Origin: Allostella vacuolata | GTDB lineage: Bacteria > Pseudomonadota > Alphaproteobacteria > ATCC43930 > Allostellaceae | DNA: 64,000 nt | Direction of reading: 5' to 3' | Assembly: GCA_006739055.1 (NCBI GenBank) | Contig: AP019702.1 | Coordinates: 2,691,388-2,755,387 of the forward strand | Shown here: positions 25,605-35,824 of the stretch, in pieces | Layout: every line of letters starts with the position of its first letter | How positions within the stretch are numbered: position 1 is the first letter of the stretch | Notes under the pieces: model-generated | What the model was told of the DNA's origin: nothing | Seen by the model: only the letters and a program-made list of their open reading frames with translations | The model's database searches: none | Translations under genes and position numbers: made by a program

Positions 25605-27578
25605 CTAGCGACCCGGAAAGGCGACGATCCGGTCCCCGTCCGCGATCGGCCGGCCGCGGACCGCGCGGCCGACCGCCTGGGCCAGCTCCTGCTGGGTGAA
25701 GGGCTTGGCGAGGCGGGGCAGGGGCGTCGCGGTGGGCGGCAGCTCGGCGAAGCCGGTGGTCAGGAGGATCGGCAGCCCGGGCCAGTCGGCGGCGATCGCC
25801 TCGGCCAGCTGCGCCCCGGTCATCTCGGGCATGGCGTGGTCGGTGACGACGAGGTCGACCGCGTCGCCGCCGCGCAGGATCGCCAGGGCCTGGTCGCCCG
25901 ACGCGGCCCGCAGCACCCGATGCCCCAGGTCTTCCAGCATCGCCGCGGTGTTGGTCAGGACGAGGCCGTCATCGTCGACGGCGAGCACCGTCAGCGCCGG
26001 ACCGGTCGGCGGGCTCGCCCCCGGCGACGCCGCCGGGCCGGGGGCCGGGGGCGATGCCGCGGCCGCGGCCGGCAGCCACAGCTCGGCCGTGGTGCCCTCG
26101 CCGAGCCGGCTCTTCAGGACCAGCCGTCCGCCCAGCTGCTCGGCCAGGCCGTGCACCATGGCAAGGCCGAGGCCGGTGCCCTTGCCGACCCCCTTGGTGG
26201 TGAAGAAGGGTTCGGCGGCCCGCGCCAGCGTCGCCTCGTCCATGCCGATGCCGACGTCGCGGACCCACAGGCAGACATGCCGCCGCTCGCCGGGCGGCGA
26301 TCCGGGCATCGCCTCGGCCTCGCGCGCGCCGACGACGATCGACCCGCCGCCCGGCATGGCGTCCCTGGCGTTGACCATCAGGTTGAGCAGGGCCAGCTCG
26401 AGCTGGTTCGGATCCGCCATCACCGGCGGCAGCATGAGCGGAAACCGCGCCTCGATCGGCAGCGCCGGGCCGAGCGAGCGCTGCAGCAGGTCGGTCATGC
26501 CGTGCACCAGCAGCGGCAGGTCCACCGGCTCCAGCCGCAGTTCCTGGCGCCGGGCGAAGGCCAGCAGGCGCTGGGTCAGGGACGCGCCGCGGCGGGCGCC
26601 CTGGACGGCGTTGTCGATCAGCGCCCGGATCCTGGGATCGTCCGGCAGCCGGCGCTGCACCAGTTCGAGGCTGCCCAGGATCGCCATCAGCAGGTTGTTG
26701 AAGTCGTGGGCGACGCCGCCGGTCAGCTGGCCGAGCGCGTCCATCTTCTGGGCCTGGAACAGCGCCTCGCGCGCCTGCTCCAGCGCGCGCCGGGCCTGGG
26801 CCCGCTCCGTCACGTCGCGGGTCACCTTGGCGTAGCCCACCAGTTGGCCGCGTTCGTCGCGGACCGGCTCGATGACCACGTTGGCCAGGAAGCGGGTTCC
26901 GTCCCGGCGCAGGCGCCAGGCCTCGCGCTCGTACCGGCCCTCGGCGAGGGCGGTCTCCAGCGCCCGGGCCGGCTCGCCCTGCTCCCGGTCCTCGGGGGGA
27001 TAGAAGCGCGAGAAATGCTGGCCGATGATCTCTTCCGCCCGGTAGCCCTTGATCCGCTCCGCGCCCAGGTTCCAGCTGGAGATCAGCCCATCCGGGTCCA
27101 GCATGTAGATGGCGTGGTCGGTCACGCTCTGCACCAGCAGGGCGAACTGCTGCTCGCTGCGCCGAAGGCTGTCCTGCATCTGGCGTCGCCTGGTCAGGTC
27201 GCGGGTGATCTTGGCGAAGCCCAGCAGGCGGCCGTCCCCGGTGCGGATCGGGTCGATCACGACATGGGTCCAGACGTGGCTTCCGTCGCGGCGGACGCGC
27301 CAGCCCTCGCTCTCGAACCGCCCTTCGCGGGCCGCCGTCTCCAGCGCGCGTTGCGGCACGCCGGCCCGGCGATCCTCCTCGACATAGAATTGCGAGAAGT
27401 GCTGGCCGATGATCTCTGCCGGCTCATATCCCTTGAACCGGCGCGCGCCGGTGTTCCAGGTCGTCACGATGCCGTCCGGATCCAGCATGCAGATCGCATA
27501 GTCGATGACGGAATCGATCAGGAGCCGGTAGCGATCCTGCTCCGTCGACCCCGGCCCCGGCCGTCCGTCCCGTTCCAT
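25605..27578 (-). CDS. PAS-PAS hybrid histidine kinase with receiver domain
   Basis: A 657-residue soluble hybrid kinase. Two similar PAS domains (~15-130 and ~140-255; both contain AI.MLDPDG and [10 protein letters not shown]) precede HisKA with [11 protein letters not shown] (His291). HATPase follows with [16 protein letters not shown] and GTGLGLAMV. After an Ala/Pro linker comes a REC domain (~530-650) with VDDD, phosphoacceptor Asp580 in [11 protein letters not shown] and Lys in RLAKPF. No transmembrane segment is seen. The ATG at 27578 is preferred to 27593 because GGGGGGAAG lies just upstream. It is 18 nt behind the GGDEF-EAL gene. The PAS ligand (haem, flavin or other) is not evident. 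Confidence 0.9.
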   Translation of the reverse strand: MERDGRPGPGSTEQDRYRLLIDSVIDYAICMLDPDGIVTTWNTGARRFKGYEPAEIIGQHFSQFYVEEDRRAGVPQRALETAAREGRFESEGWRVRRDGSHVWTHVVIDPIRTGDGRLLGFAKITRDLTRRRQMQDSLRRSEQQFALLVQSVTDHAIYMLDPDGLISSWNLGAERIKGYRAEEIIGQHFSRFYPPEDREQGEPARALETALAEGRYEREAWRLRRDGTRFLANVVIEPVRDERGQLVGYAKVTRDVTERAQARRALEQAREALFQAQKMDALGQLTGGVAHDFNNLLMAILGSLELVQRRLPDDPRIRALIDNAVQGARRGASLTQRLLAFARRQELRLEPVDLPLLVHGMTDLLQRSLGPALPIEARFPLMLPPVMADPNQLELALLNLMVNARDAMPGGGSIVVGAREAEAMPGSPPGERRHVCLWVRDVGIGMDEATLARAAEPFFTTKGVGKGTGLGLAMVHGLAEQLGGRLVLKSRLGEGTTAELWLPAAAAASPPAPGPAASPGASPPTGPALTVLAVDDDGLVLTNTAAMLEDLGHRVLRAASGDQALAILRGGDAVDLVVTDHAMPEMTGAQLAEAIAADWPGLPILLTTGFAELPPTATPLPRLAKPFTQQELAQAVGRAVRGRPIADGDRIVAFPGR

Positions 27579-27596
27579 CGAACTTCCCCCCATTCG

Positions 27597-30536
27597 CTAC
27601 GAGGGTTCCAGCAACCGGGCCAGCTGTCCAGCCGGCATCGGGCGGTGGAAGAGGTAGCCCTGGATCTGGTCGCAGTCCAGGCGGCGCAGGATCCGGGCCT
27701 GCTGGTCGGTTTCCACCCCCTCGGCGATGACCGACAGGCGGAGCGCGTGGGCCAGCGAGATGATGGTCGAGACGATGGTCAGGCTCTCCGGGCTGTCGGC
27801 CAGGGGCGCGATGAAGGAGCGATCGATCTTGAGCGCCTGGATCGGCAGTCGGGACAGGTAGGCGAGCGAGGAGTAGCCGGTGCCGAAATCGTCGATGGCG
27901 GTCTGAACCCCGACGGCGCGCAGCGCGGCCAGCTTGGCGACGTTGTCCTCGATGTCCGTCATCACGACCGTCTCGGTGATCTCGAAGTCGAGGCCGCCGC
28001 CCGCCTGGCGGACGTCGGACCATTCGTCGAGCAGCTCGCGAACGGTGGCGAGAAACTGCCGCGACTGGAACTGCAGCGCCGACACGTTGACCGCGACCCG
28101 CGGCGGCCGCAGCCCCGCGGCCATCCATTCGCGCTGCTGGGCGAGCGCCCGCCGCATCACCCAGTTGCCTACCGGATGGATCAGCCCGCTCTGCTCCAGC
28201 AGCGGCACGAAGGTCGCCGGCGATACCGGGCCCTCGTCCGGGTCCGACCAGCGCAGCAGAGCCTCCACCCCCTCGATGCGTCCCGACCCGGCATGGATCT
28301 TGGGCTGGTAGTGCAGATCGAACTGCTCCTGGGCCGCGGCATGGCGCAGCCGCGCCTGGAGGCGCAGGGTTTCGGTCACCCGCGCATTCAGCGAGGGCTC
28401 GTAGAACAGGTAGTCGTGGCCCGAGCTCTTGGCGTTGCCGACGGCGGCCTCGACGTTGCGCAGCAGCGTCTCGACATCCCTGCCGTCGCCGGGAAACACG
28501 GCGATGCCGGCCGATCCGCTGATCTCCACCGGCATGCCGGCGATGATGAAGGGCTCCGCCAGAAGCTGCTGCGAGGCGAGCTCGAGCCGGCTGGCGACCG
28601 CGATCGCGTCGCCCTCGCCGGCCACGAAGGTGGCGAAGCGGGCACCCTCCATGCGCGCCAGATGCTCCGGGCGCTGCGATATGCCGGACAGGCGGCGGGC
28701 GAACTCGCACAGCAGGTTGTCGCCGGCCTCCCGCCCGAACGCATCGTTGATCTGTCGGAAATGACGGATATCGAGGAACAGCACGGCCACTTCCTCGCCG
28801 CGCCGGCCGGCCACGATCAGCGCCTGGCCGAGCCGCTCCTCGAACAGGGCGCGATTGGGCAGCCCCGTGAGCGGGTCATGGTGTGCCAGATAGGCAAGCC
28901 GGTCGCGGTTGGTGAGATGGTCGAGCGCGTAGGCGATGTCGCTCGCGACCTCGTTCAGCAGCTCCACGTAGCGGTCGGCGAAGAAGTCCCGCTCGCGGCT
29001 GCCCAGGGCCAGCACGCCATGGAGCCTGCCGCCGACCAGCAGCGGCGTGATGACCATCGCCCGTATGCCCAGATTCATCGCTGCCCGGCGCCGCGGGCCG
29101 CCGATGTCGGGACTGGCGAAGACATCGTTGTTGACGATCGGCCGCCGCTCGATGATGGCGCGCGAGACCTCGTCCAGCCTCTCGTCGGGGGTATCGAGGA
29201 TCGGCAACGGGTCGGCCGAAACCAGCGCTTCGATGCCTTCGCCGTACCCGGCGACGAAGCGGGTCTCGCCGCGATCCGGGTCGTAGGTGGCGATCGCGGC
29301 GAGCGCGAGGTCGCCGTCCTCGACCGTGATCCGGCAGATGCCCTCGAAGAGGAGCGCCGGCGTATCGGCGTGCCGGGCCAGCCGGTTGACCGCGGACAGC
29401 ACGGCATAGAGACGGTTCAGGCGGGCGATCTCCGCCTCCTGCTGGCGGCGGGCGATGAACTGGCCGATCTGGCTGCCGAGCGCGGCCAGCAGGCCCATGA
29501 CCTCCGGCTGCTCGGGGCGGACCTCGCGCCCGAGGAAGCTGAGGACGCCGACGATCTCGCCGCCCACGGACACGGGAAATGCCGTCGCGACCCGCAGGCC
29601 GGCGGCGGCGACATCCTCCTGGCGCTCGAACACCGGATGGGTGCGGCAGTCCGCCACCCAGATCGGCTGGCCGGTCGCCCACGCATGCCCGGTCATGCCC
29701 ACCCCCGGCGAGAAGGACTGCGTGCGCCCGCTGCCGGCAAACGCCGCCAATGCCGGGTCCGGCTCGTGCCAGACGGCGGCGTGGCGCATCACCCGGTCGC
29801 GCCGGTCCACCTCGCGCAGGATCCCGTAGGCGAAGCCGAGATGGCGGCAGATCGTCGCCAGGAGAGCCGGCGCCGCCTCGTCCAGGGACGAGGTCTCCGC
29901 CAGGATGCGGGCGACCGCGTCATGGGTTTCGAGCCGGCGCTCGGCCGCTGCCGCCAGCTGCCGGGCCGCGGCCGGATCGCGATCCTCGCACAGACGCACC
30001 GCCAGCGCCGCGAGTCCGTCGAGAAGGTCGGCATCCTCGTCCCGGGCCGGCCGCCGGTCGGGCGCGTCAGTCACGCAGCACAGCCAGCCTCGGGGGCCGG
30101 TCGCGGCTGGGATCGGCAGCAGCAGGATGGTCCCGGCGCGGGGCAGGCCCGCCGGCCAGTCGGCGCCGGCGCCGACGGGTCCGGATGTCGCGCGCAGGCC
30201 GGGATCGGGAAACGGATCCCGCTCCAGCAGGTCCGCCCGGGCCGCCGCGGCGGCCGCTGCCTCCGGACCTGTCACAGAGGCGACAGCGCCGCCCTCCGGG
30301 TCGCCGTCGAGGCGCATCCGGGCAAGCACCCAGGATGCGCCGGTCAAGCGCAGCGCCGCCGCGCACAAGGCATCCAGTATCGACGCCGGGTCCGCGCCGG
30401 ACGCGAGCGCGCGGTGCAACTCGGACAGGATCTCCAGCCGTCGCCGGTACGCCGCGGCGTCCGGCACGCCCGTGCCGCCCGTGGCACCGGAAGACGATGC
30501 GGGCGATGCGGGGCAGGCGGCCGGTGTGCCAGTCAT
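27597..30536 (-). CDS. GAF-GAF-GAF-GGDEF-EAL c-di-GMP protein, GGDEF degenerate
   Basis: A ~979-residue cyclic-di-GMP protein. The N-terminal half holds about three GAF-like sensory domains (~20-180, ~200-360, ~375-535). The GGDEF domain is recognisable (AHHDPLTGLPNRALFEERL, FLDIRHFRQINDAFGREAGD), but the active-site loop reads MEGARF (~629-634), so cyclase activity should be lost. The EAL domain looks active: EALLRW (~758-763), NVSALQF, DFEITETVV, DDFGTGYSSLAYL (~882-894) and KIDRSFI. The net prediction is a c-di-GMP phosphodiesterase, with GGDEF perhaps a GTP sensor. The start at 30536 is uncertain; in-frame ATGs lie upstream. It is probably an operon with the downstream hybrid kinase. Confidence 0.88.
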   Translation of the reverse strand: MTGTPAACPASPASSSGATGGTGVPDAAAYRRRLEILSELHRALASGADPASILDALCAAALRLTGASWVLARMRLDGDPEGGAVASVTGPEAAAAAAARADLLERDPFPDPGLRATSGPVGAGADWPAGLPRAGTILLLPIPAATGPRGWLCCVTDAPDRRPARDEDADLLDGLAALAVRLCEDRDPAAARQLAAAAERRLETHDAVARILAETSSLDEAAPALLATICRHLGFAYGILREVDRRDRVMRHAAVWHEPDPALAAFAGSGRTQSFSPGVGMTGHAWATGQPIWVADCRTHPVFERQEDVAAAGLRVATAFPVSVGGEIVGVLSFLGREVRPEQPEVMGLLAALGSQIGQFIARRQQEAEIARLNRLYAVLSAVNRLARHADTPALLFEGICRITVEDGDLALAAIATYDPDRGETRFVAGYGEGIEALVSADPLPILDTPDERLDEVSRAIIERRPIVNNDVFASPDIGGPRRRAAMNLGIRAMVITPLLVGGRLHGVLALGSRERDFFADRYVELLNEVASDIAYALDHLTNRDRLAYLAHHDPLTGLPNRALFEERLGQALIVAGRRGEEVAVLFLDIRHFRQINDAFGREAGDNLLCEFARRLSGISQRPEHLARMEGARFATFVAGEGDAIAVASRLELASQQLLAEPFIIAGMPVEISGSAGIAVFPGDGRDVETLLRNVEAAVGNAKSSGHDYLFYEPSLNARVTETLRLQARLRHAAAQEQFDLHYQPKIHAGSGRIEGVEALLRWSDPDEGPVSPATFVPLLEQSGLIHPVGNWVMRRALAQQREWMAAGLRPPRVAVNVSALQFQSRQFLATVRELLDEWSDVRQAGGGLDFEITETVVMTDIEDNVAKLAALRAVGVQTAIDDFGTGYSSLAYLSRLPIQALKIDRSFIAPLADSPESLTIVSTIISLAHALRLSVIAEGVETDQQARILRRLDCDQIQGYLFHRPMPAGQLARLLEPS

Positions 30537-30804
30537 GGTCTCACCCACGGGCGGGTTCGGGAAGCGGCCAAGCCAGCTCCCGTTGATCGGAACGCACGCG
30601 GTCGATCGCGGGATCCGGCGGACATGATACGCCATGGCTGATCGACGTGGCGGTGCCAATATTGGCACGGGCGCATCGCCGGCGGGATGCCCTCTCGCCC
30701 GACCCGACATGATAGCGGCGTGCCGGCCGGGGTTGACCAGGATGCGGCCCCGCAGCCAGGTGCGGGCTAGTGAGACCGCCTGACGGCAGGTCGGCCGGCG
30801 CGGG

Positions 30805-33800
30805 CTACCCGGTTCGGGCGGACCCCAAGGACTGATGGCCGATCAGCTTGGCATAGAAGCCGCCCAGCCTCACCAGATCGCGGTGCGTGCCCCGCTCCAC
30901 GATCCGCCCGTCGCGCATCACCAGGATTTCGTCAGCGGCGCGGATCGTCGAAAGGCGATGGGCGATGACGATGGTCGTCCGATTGACCATGAGCGCATCG
31001 AGCGCCTTGCGGATGTGTGCCTCGCTCGCCGCGTCGAGGTGCGAGGTCGCCTCGTCCAGGATCAGGATCGGGGCGTTCCTGAGGAATGCGCGAGCGATCG
31101 CTATTCGCTGCCGTTGTCCGCCGGAGAGCTGGACGCCGCGCTCGCCGACACTGGTATCGAGTCCGGATGGGAGCGAGGCAACGAAATCCTCCAGCGCGGC
31201 ACGCTGAACGGCCAGGCTCAGGTCCGCCGCGCCGGCATCCGGACGCGCGAGCAGAATGTTCTCCGCCAGGGTCGCGTTGAACAGATAGGTGTCCTGGGCA
31301 ACAAGAGAGATCTGCTCGCGAAGACTGTCGATCCTGATATCGCGCAAGTCCTGGCCGTCGATTGCGATATGCCCCTGGGCCGGATCCCAGAAGCGGAGCA
31401 TCAGGTTGGCGATCGTCGTCTTGCCGGCCCCCGACGAGCCGACCAGGGCGATCCGCGCGCCGGCAGGCACCTTGAAGGCGACATCTTCGAGCACCGCGGG
31501 TCCTGACCTGTCGTAGGAAAAGCTCACGCCCACGAACTCCAGTCCTGGTTCACCGGCCGAGCGCGGCAGGCGCTCTGGACCGTCGACGACCGGAATGGGC
31601 TCGGCATGGACGGCGTAGACGCGCCGCGTGGAGGCAATCGAGTCGGCGAGCTGTCGTGCCGCCTGGGCAAGCTCCGATACGGGGACGAACGCGGCGGAGG
31701 ACAGCAAGGCGACGAGCGGCAGAAAGGTCGGCTCGAACCCATGCGCGTGGATCATGAGGGCGGCGGCAATCAGTACGGCCGTCGCGCCGAGCGCGGAGAC
31801 CGCTTCCTGCCTGGCGGTCTGAAAGGAAAGGTCGGCATTGAGCGCGACCCGCGTGCGCTGGTACCGGGCGATCTGGCTCTCGAAGACCGTTCTGCGGGCG
31901 CGGGTCCCGCCAAAGGCGACGAGTTCACCCATTCCCTGCACGGTGTCGACGATGAAGGCGTTGAGCTCGCCCAGCTCGGCGCGGGCCCGGCCGCCGAGGG
32001 TATCGACCTCACGCCGCCCGAAAACCGGCGCCAGGGCGGCATAGGCCAGGAACGGCAGCAGCACCAGGGCGGTCGGCCAGGCGATGAGGGCAAGCGCGAT
32101 CAGGACCGTCGACGGCACCAGCAGCGCCACCATCGCCGGGGCCACGACGTGGGCGAAGAAGTATTCGATCGTCTCGACGTCCTGCGTTCCGAGCGAGACG
32201 AGATCGCCGGACCGGCGCCGGAGGAGGTACGCCGGCGCACGCTCTTCGAGTGCCCGATAGAGATCGACCCGGATCCGGGCGAGCAACCGGTAGGCCATGT
32301 CGTGCGACCGCCAGGATTCGTTCCATTGCAGGAAGGCCGCGAGCGGCACCAATGCCGCCATCCAGCAGAGGTACGCACCGAACGGGGAGCCGGTCCGGAC
32401 CGCTGCGACCGTCACGGCGCTGAGCGTGCTGACCCCGATCAGGGCATAGACGCGGCCGACACCGGACAGGACGGTCAGCACCATCTGCCGGCGCCACGGT
32501 GCAACCAGGCCGAAGAGGGTTCCGAGCGTCTCGAACGGCGAGAGACCCGCGGCAATCCGCTCTCCCTCGGTCGGCCGCGGCCTTGCCGGGGACGTCGGCA
32601 TGGTGCCGGCCGCGCGTTCGCCGTCGGCGGTCGCGACCACGCCGAAGTCGAGCACGGCATCGTGCTCGCCGAACGCGACCTGCTCTGCCATCAGCTGCCG
32701 GTATGGACCGTCGCGGCCGATCAGTTCGCCATGCGTGCCGCTGTCGGCGATCCGGCCGTCGGATACCACGATGATGCGGTCGGCATCGATCACGCTCGAT
32801 AGCCGATGGGCAAGGACGATCGTCGTGCGCTGCCGGGCGAGGTCGTCGAGCGCCGCCTGGATGATGCTCTCGTTCTCGGCATCGACCGACGACAAGGCTT
32901 CGTCCAGGACAAGGATGGGGGCATCCCTCAACATGGCCCGCGCGATCGCGATGCGCTGTCGCTGGCCGCCGGAAAGCCGGAGTCCGCGTTCCCCGATGAC
33001 GGTGCCGTAGCCTTGCGGCAGGGCGGCGATGAACAGGTGGGCGTTGGCCGCCCGCGCCGCCGCCTCGACCTGCTCCATGGTCGCGTCGGGCCGCGCGATG
33101 CGGATGTTGTCCTCGACGGTTCCGTAGAAAAGGTATGTGTCCTGCTGCACGACGGCGATCTGGTCCCGGATGTGATCGGCGGCCAGCGTGGTGACATCAT
33201 GGCCGCCGATGCGGATCGTGCCCGCGTCCGCGTCATGGAAGCGCAGCAGCAGCTTGACGATGGTCGACTTGCCCGAGCCGCTGTAGCCGACGATCCCGAT
33301 GCGCTCGCCGGCCCCGACCATGAACGAAATGCCCTTGAGGGTCGCTCCGCGCGCGTCGGAATAGCTGAACCGCACATTCTCGAACTCGATCGAGGGCACG
33401 AGGTCCGGAGCGGCGGCGGTCTCCCGCGGCGGCCGCGGAGGTGTTGCCTGGAGCAAAGTCTTGATCGCCACGCCGGCCGCGTTGGCCACCATGCCCCGAT
33501 GCAGCAGGGAGCGCAGATCGCGCATGGGGCGGAACACTTCGGTTCCCGCCATCAGGACGATCAGCAGCGCCTCGAGGCTCATTTCGCCGTGGCTCACGCG
33601 CCAGGCCCCGAGCGCGACGGCGGCGGCCGCGCCGCCCGCGATGGCGAGGTCCGCGAGCGCCCGGCTCATGAGACTGGCCTGCAGGACGAAGAGCGTGCTT
33701 TCAGCCAGTTGCTGCGCCCTCTGCGCGAGCCGCGCGCCGAAGGCGGCGCCCTGTCCGAACGCCTTGAGCGTCGGCAATCCCTGGACGGCATCGAGGAACT

Positions 33801-34389
33801 CTTCGCCGAAGGCCTTGAACGCATTCACGCGGCGCATCGTCGACCGTTCGCCCACGCGCTTGAGCAGGACGGGAAGGACAAGCGCGAGGATGGCCGCGGT
33901 CGAGATCACCGCGGCCACCGGGATGTCCCAGAATGCCAGGATGGCGAACAGCAGGATCGGCGCGAGCAAGGCGATGGCCAGTTGCGGGAGAAACTGGCCG
34001 AAGAAGATCTGCAGCTGTTCGACACCATCGATCGTCGACAGGGCGATGCTGCCCGTCCGCCGCTCGGCGAGCCAGGCGGGGCCGAGACGAACGATCTGGT
34101 CATAGAGAGTGAGCCTCATTCGGTCCTGAACACGGGCGGCCGTGCCGTGCGCCACGGTCGCACGCCGGTACTCGAGGCCCATGCGCAACAGGACGGCCGT
34201 CAGAAGCAGCATGATCGCGATCGCCAGATCGGCCAGCGGGGCATCCTCGAAGAGGCGTGCGACCAGCCAGCCGAGGATCACGAACCTGGCGATTCCCAGC
34301 CCAAGCGAAAGGACTCCAAGGGCAATGGCTCCGGCGATGCGAGCCCGGAAGCCCTTCGTCGCCGTCCATAGCTGCGCGTCGAAATGCAT
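30805..34389 (-). CDS. Fused double ABC transporter (TMD-NBD-TMD-NBD), CydDC-like exporter
   Basis: A 1194-residue single-chain ABC exporter. Each half has about six membrane helices followed by an ATPase. NBD1: Walker A GYSGSGKST, signature LSGGQRQRIAIARAML, Walker B ILVLDEALSSVD, switch His in LAHRLS. NBD2: GSSGAGKTT, LSGGQRQRIAIARAFL, ILILDEATSHLD, IAHRLS. Both ATP sites look competent, except that site 1 has ALSSVD where ATSxLD is usual. CydDC and fused multidrug exporters are the closest types. The start MHFDAQLW at 34389 is chosen by position relative to the promoter; the longer ORF covers the operator. The RpiR regulator gene lies just upstream on the same strand. Cargo is unknown. Confidence 0.88.
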   Translation of the reverse strand: MHFDAQLWTATKGFRARIAGAIALGVLSLGLGIARFVILGWLVARLFEDAPLADLAIAIMLLLTAVLLRMGLEYRRATVAHGTAARVQDRMRLTLYDQIVRLGPAWLAERRTGSIALSTIDGVEQLQIFFGQFLPQLAIALLAPILLFAILAFWDIPVAAVISTAAILALVLPVLLKRVGERSTMRRVNAFKAFGEEFLDAVQGLPTLKAFGQGAAFGARLAQRAQQLAESTLFVLQASLMSRALADLAIAGGAAAAVALGAWRVSHGEMSLEALLIVLMAGTEVFRPMRDLRSLLHRGMVANAAGVAIKTLLQATPPRPPRETAAAPDLVPSIEFENVRFSYSDARGATLKGISFMVGAGERIGIVGYSGSGKSTIVKLLLRFHDADAGTIRIGGHDVTTLAADHIRDQIAVVQQDTYLFYGTVEDNIRIARPDATMEQVEAAARAANAHLFIAALPQGYGTVIGERGLRLSGGQRQRIAIARAMLRDAPILVLDEALSSVDAENESIIQAALDDLARQRTTIVLAHRLSSVIDADRIIVVSDGRIADSGTHGELIGRDGPYRQLMAEQVAFGEHDAVLDFGVVATADGERAAGTMPTSPARPRPTEGERIAAGLSPFETLGTLFGLVAPWRRQMVLTVLSGVGRVYALIGVSTLSAVTVAAVRTGSPFGAYLCWMAALVPLAAFLQWNESWRSHDMAYRLLARIRVDLYRALEERAPAYLLRRRSGDLVSLGTQDVETIEYFFAHVVAPAMVALLVPSTVLIALALIAWPTALVLLPFLAYAALAPVFGRREVDTLGGRARAELGELNAFIVDTVQGMGELVAFGGTRARRTVFESQIARYQRTRVALNADLSFQTARQEAVSALGATAVLIAAALMIHAHGFEPTFLPLVALLSSAAFVPVSELAQAARQLADSIASTRRVYAVHAEPIPVVDGPERLPRSAGEPGLEFVGVSFSYDRSGPAVLEDVAFKVPAGARIALVGSSGAGKTTIANLMLRFWDPAQGHIAIDGQDLRDIRIDSLREQISLVAQDTYLFNATLAENILLARPDAGAADLSLAVQRAALEDFVASLPSGLDTSVGERGVQLSGGQRQRIAIARAFLRNAPILILDEATSHLDAASEAHIRKALDALMVNRTTIVIAHRLSTIRAADEILVMRDGRIVERGTHRDLVRLGGFYAKLIGHQSLGSARTG

Positions 34390-34419
34390 GTCCGGGTCCC
34401 CAGGGAACGACAATATGTC

Positions 34420-34435
34420 CGTAGTGTACACTACG
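34420..34435. promoter_or_regulatory. 16-bp perfect palindrome, likely operator of the ABC exporter
   Basis: CGTAGTGTACACTACG is a perfect palindrome placed exactly where transcription from the promoter at 34441-34469 should begin. A second half-site CGTAGTGT occurs at 34459-34466, 39 bp away (nearly four helical turns), overlapping the -35 box. The neighbouring RpiR-family protein is the obvious candidate to bind (inference). Confidence 0.75.
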
Positions 34436-34440
34436 AAGTC

Positions 34441-34469
34441 GTTATGTCGCGCCAACAACGTAGTGTCAA
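34441..34469 (-). promoter_or_regulatory. Sigma-70-type promoter for the ABC exporter
   Basis: On the minus strand TTGACA (34469-34464) is separated by 17 bases from CATAAC (34446-34441). Consensus -35, optimal spacing and a 4/6 -10 give the best promoter in the window. It would yield a ~45-nt leader ahead of ATG 34389. Confidence 0.7.
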
Positions 34470-34603
34470 CGACGTCCTGGGGCCGGATCGAGGCTGCGGT
34501 GCTGCCGCACTTGCAGATCGTCACGGAACGGGTGGTGCGGTCGGATGCCGGGGCCGGCAGCATGGTGCGCCGGCGGCCGCGCGTTGCGGCCGTACGCTGC
34601 GGG

Positions 34604-35446
34604 CTATTCGCCTGGCTGCAGCTCTTCGCGCAGATCGCGCAGGCGGCGCGACGTTTCCATGGCGCGCTCCGGACCGAGTTTCGTGAGCGAGAGAACGATG
34701 GTCTCGAGGGTCAACAGGATCGTCCCGTAGAGCGTCATGTTGCCGACCTCGGTTCGCGGGACTTCCAGAACCGCCTGCGCGCCCTGGGCCAGCCGACCGC
34801 CCGGGTTGTCCGTGATGACGACGAGCTGCCCGCCCAGCCGCTGCAGCTCGGCCTTGACGAGCAGGCTTTCCCTGAGAACCTTGCCATACGCGATGAGGAT
34901 CACGGCATCGCCCGGCCGAAGCTCCAGGAGCGCGTCCGCGAAGCCATGGCCGGAGCCTTCCATCACGAAGCTGGGTCGGCCGATGCGCGCCAGGTGCGTT
35001 GCCGTCTGCTGCGCCAGCCGATTGAGCGGCCCCGCTCCATGGAGCCCTATCCGCGCGGCATCGTTCAGCATCCGCACCGCCGCCTCCAGCCGCTCCGGCA
35101 AAGGGGAGCGGGAAAGCATGTCGAGCATCCTGGCGTAAGCCTCGACGATGAGCTGGAACGGCGTCCGGCTGCGCTCCTGCGCGAGCTCGCGCAGGGTCAC
35201 CCCCACCTTTTCCACGGGCGTCCGGACCCCCTGGTCGAGCTTCTCTGCGATCGCGGTCTTGAGGTGGGGCAGCCCGTCGAAGCCGAGCGACTGGATCGCC
35301 CGGATGACGGTCGCGTCGGAAGATTCAATCCTGGCGGCCAAGTCGAGCGCAGAACTGACCAGCACGGCATTCGGATGCTGCTCGATATAATGCAAGAGCC
35401 GGCGCGCCGCGCCGCTGAGACGCCGTCCTTCCTTCCTTTCAATCAT
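34604..35446 (-). CDS. MurR/RpiR family transcriptional regulator (HTH-SIS)
   Basis: A 280-residue regulator. Residues ~1-75 form the HTH_6 domain (VLVSSALDLAARIESSDATVIRAIQSLGFDGLPHLK). Residues ~115-250 form a SIS sugar-isomerase-like domain (ARIGLHGAGPLNRLAQQTATHLARIG, VILIAYGKVLRESLLVKAELQRLGGQLVVITD), which normally binds a phosphosugar effector. AGAGG precedes ATG 35446. The gene ends 214 bp before the ABC exporter on the same strand, and the intervening DNA has its own promoter and a palindrome, so it likely controls that exporter. No sugar-phosphate enzyme is adjacent, so the effector is open. Confidence 0.88.
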   Translation of the reverse strand: MIERKEGRRLSGAARRLLHYIEQHPNAVLVSSALDLAARIESSDATVIRAIQSLGFDGLPHLKTAIAEKLDQGVRTPVEKVGVTLRELAQERSRTPFQLIVEAYARMLDMLSRSPLPERLEAAVRMLNDAARIGLHGAGPLNRLAQQTATHLARIGRPSFVMEGSGHGFADALLELRPGDAVILIAYGKVLRESLLVKAELQRLGGQLVVITDNPGGRLAQGAQAVLEVPRTEVGNMTLYGTILLTLETIVLSLTKLGPERAMETSRRLRDLREELQPGE

Positions 35447-35824
35447 GTCACGCCTCTGCAGTCCGGTCGTTGGCGCTGGTCGATTCGGAACGCGCGGGGA
35501 ACGACCCGCAAGAGCGATGCCGGCAAGAAGACGGCAACCTGAATAACCACCCCATTCCCAGCCCGCAAGGCTGGGCTTCCGCCTGTACGGCATCGTCCGT
35601 TCGTGCCATTCCGCCGGACAATCAACGGGCGGTCGCCGCGGCGCTGCGCAGGCGCCTTCGAGGGCGCCGGTACAAAGACCGTGTGGATTGCTCCGATTGG
35701 TCGTAGGATCATCCGTCGCCGAGCCGCCCCGCGCGCTGGCCGATCGCCTCTACGTCTTCGAGAACGCTTCAGATCGCCGACCATCCAGGCCGGCCGCGAG
35801 CCCTTGCACCGGGAGACATGAGCC
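35447..35824. other. Intergenic region between divergent genes
   Basis: These 378 bases separate the rpiR-like start from the small + strand gene. There is a small hairpin (CCCAGCC 35557-35563 with GGCTGGG 35569-35575, loop CGCAA) and a GGCGCC-TTCGAG-GGCGCC repeat near 35650. ORFs through it lack codon bias and ribosome-binding sites. Promoters for both flanking genes are expected, but I cannot locate them confidently. Confidence 0.4.

Noticed and set aside
25521..30641. A 1706-codon open frame on the + strand
   Set aside because: It is antisense to the hybrid kinase and GAF-GGDEF-EAL genes, whose domains are unmistakable. Its composition (Arg/Gly/Gln/His-rich) is typical of shadow frames in GC-rich DNA.
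35470..35706. 78-codon ORF in the 35.4-35.8 kb gap
   Set aside because: No ribosome-binding site, poor codon bias and no recognisable motif.
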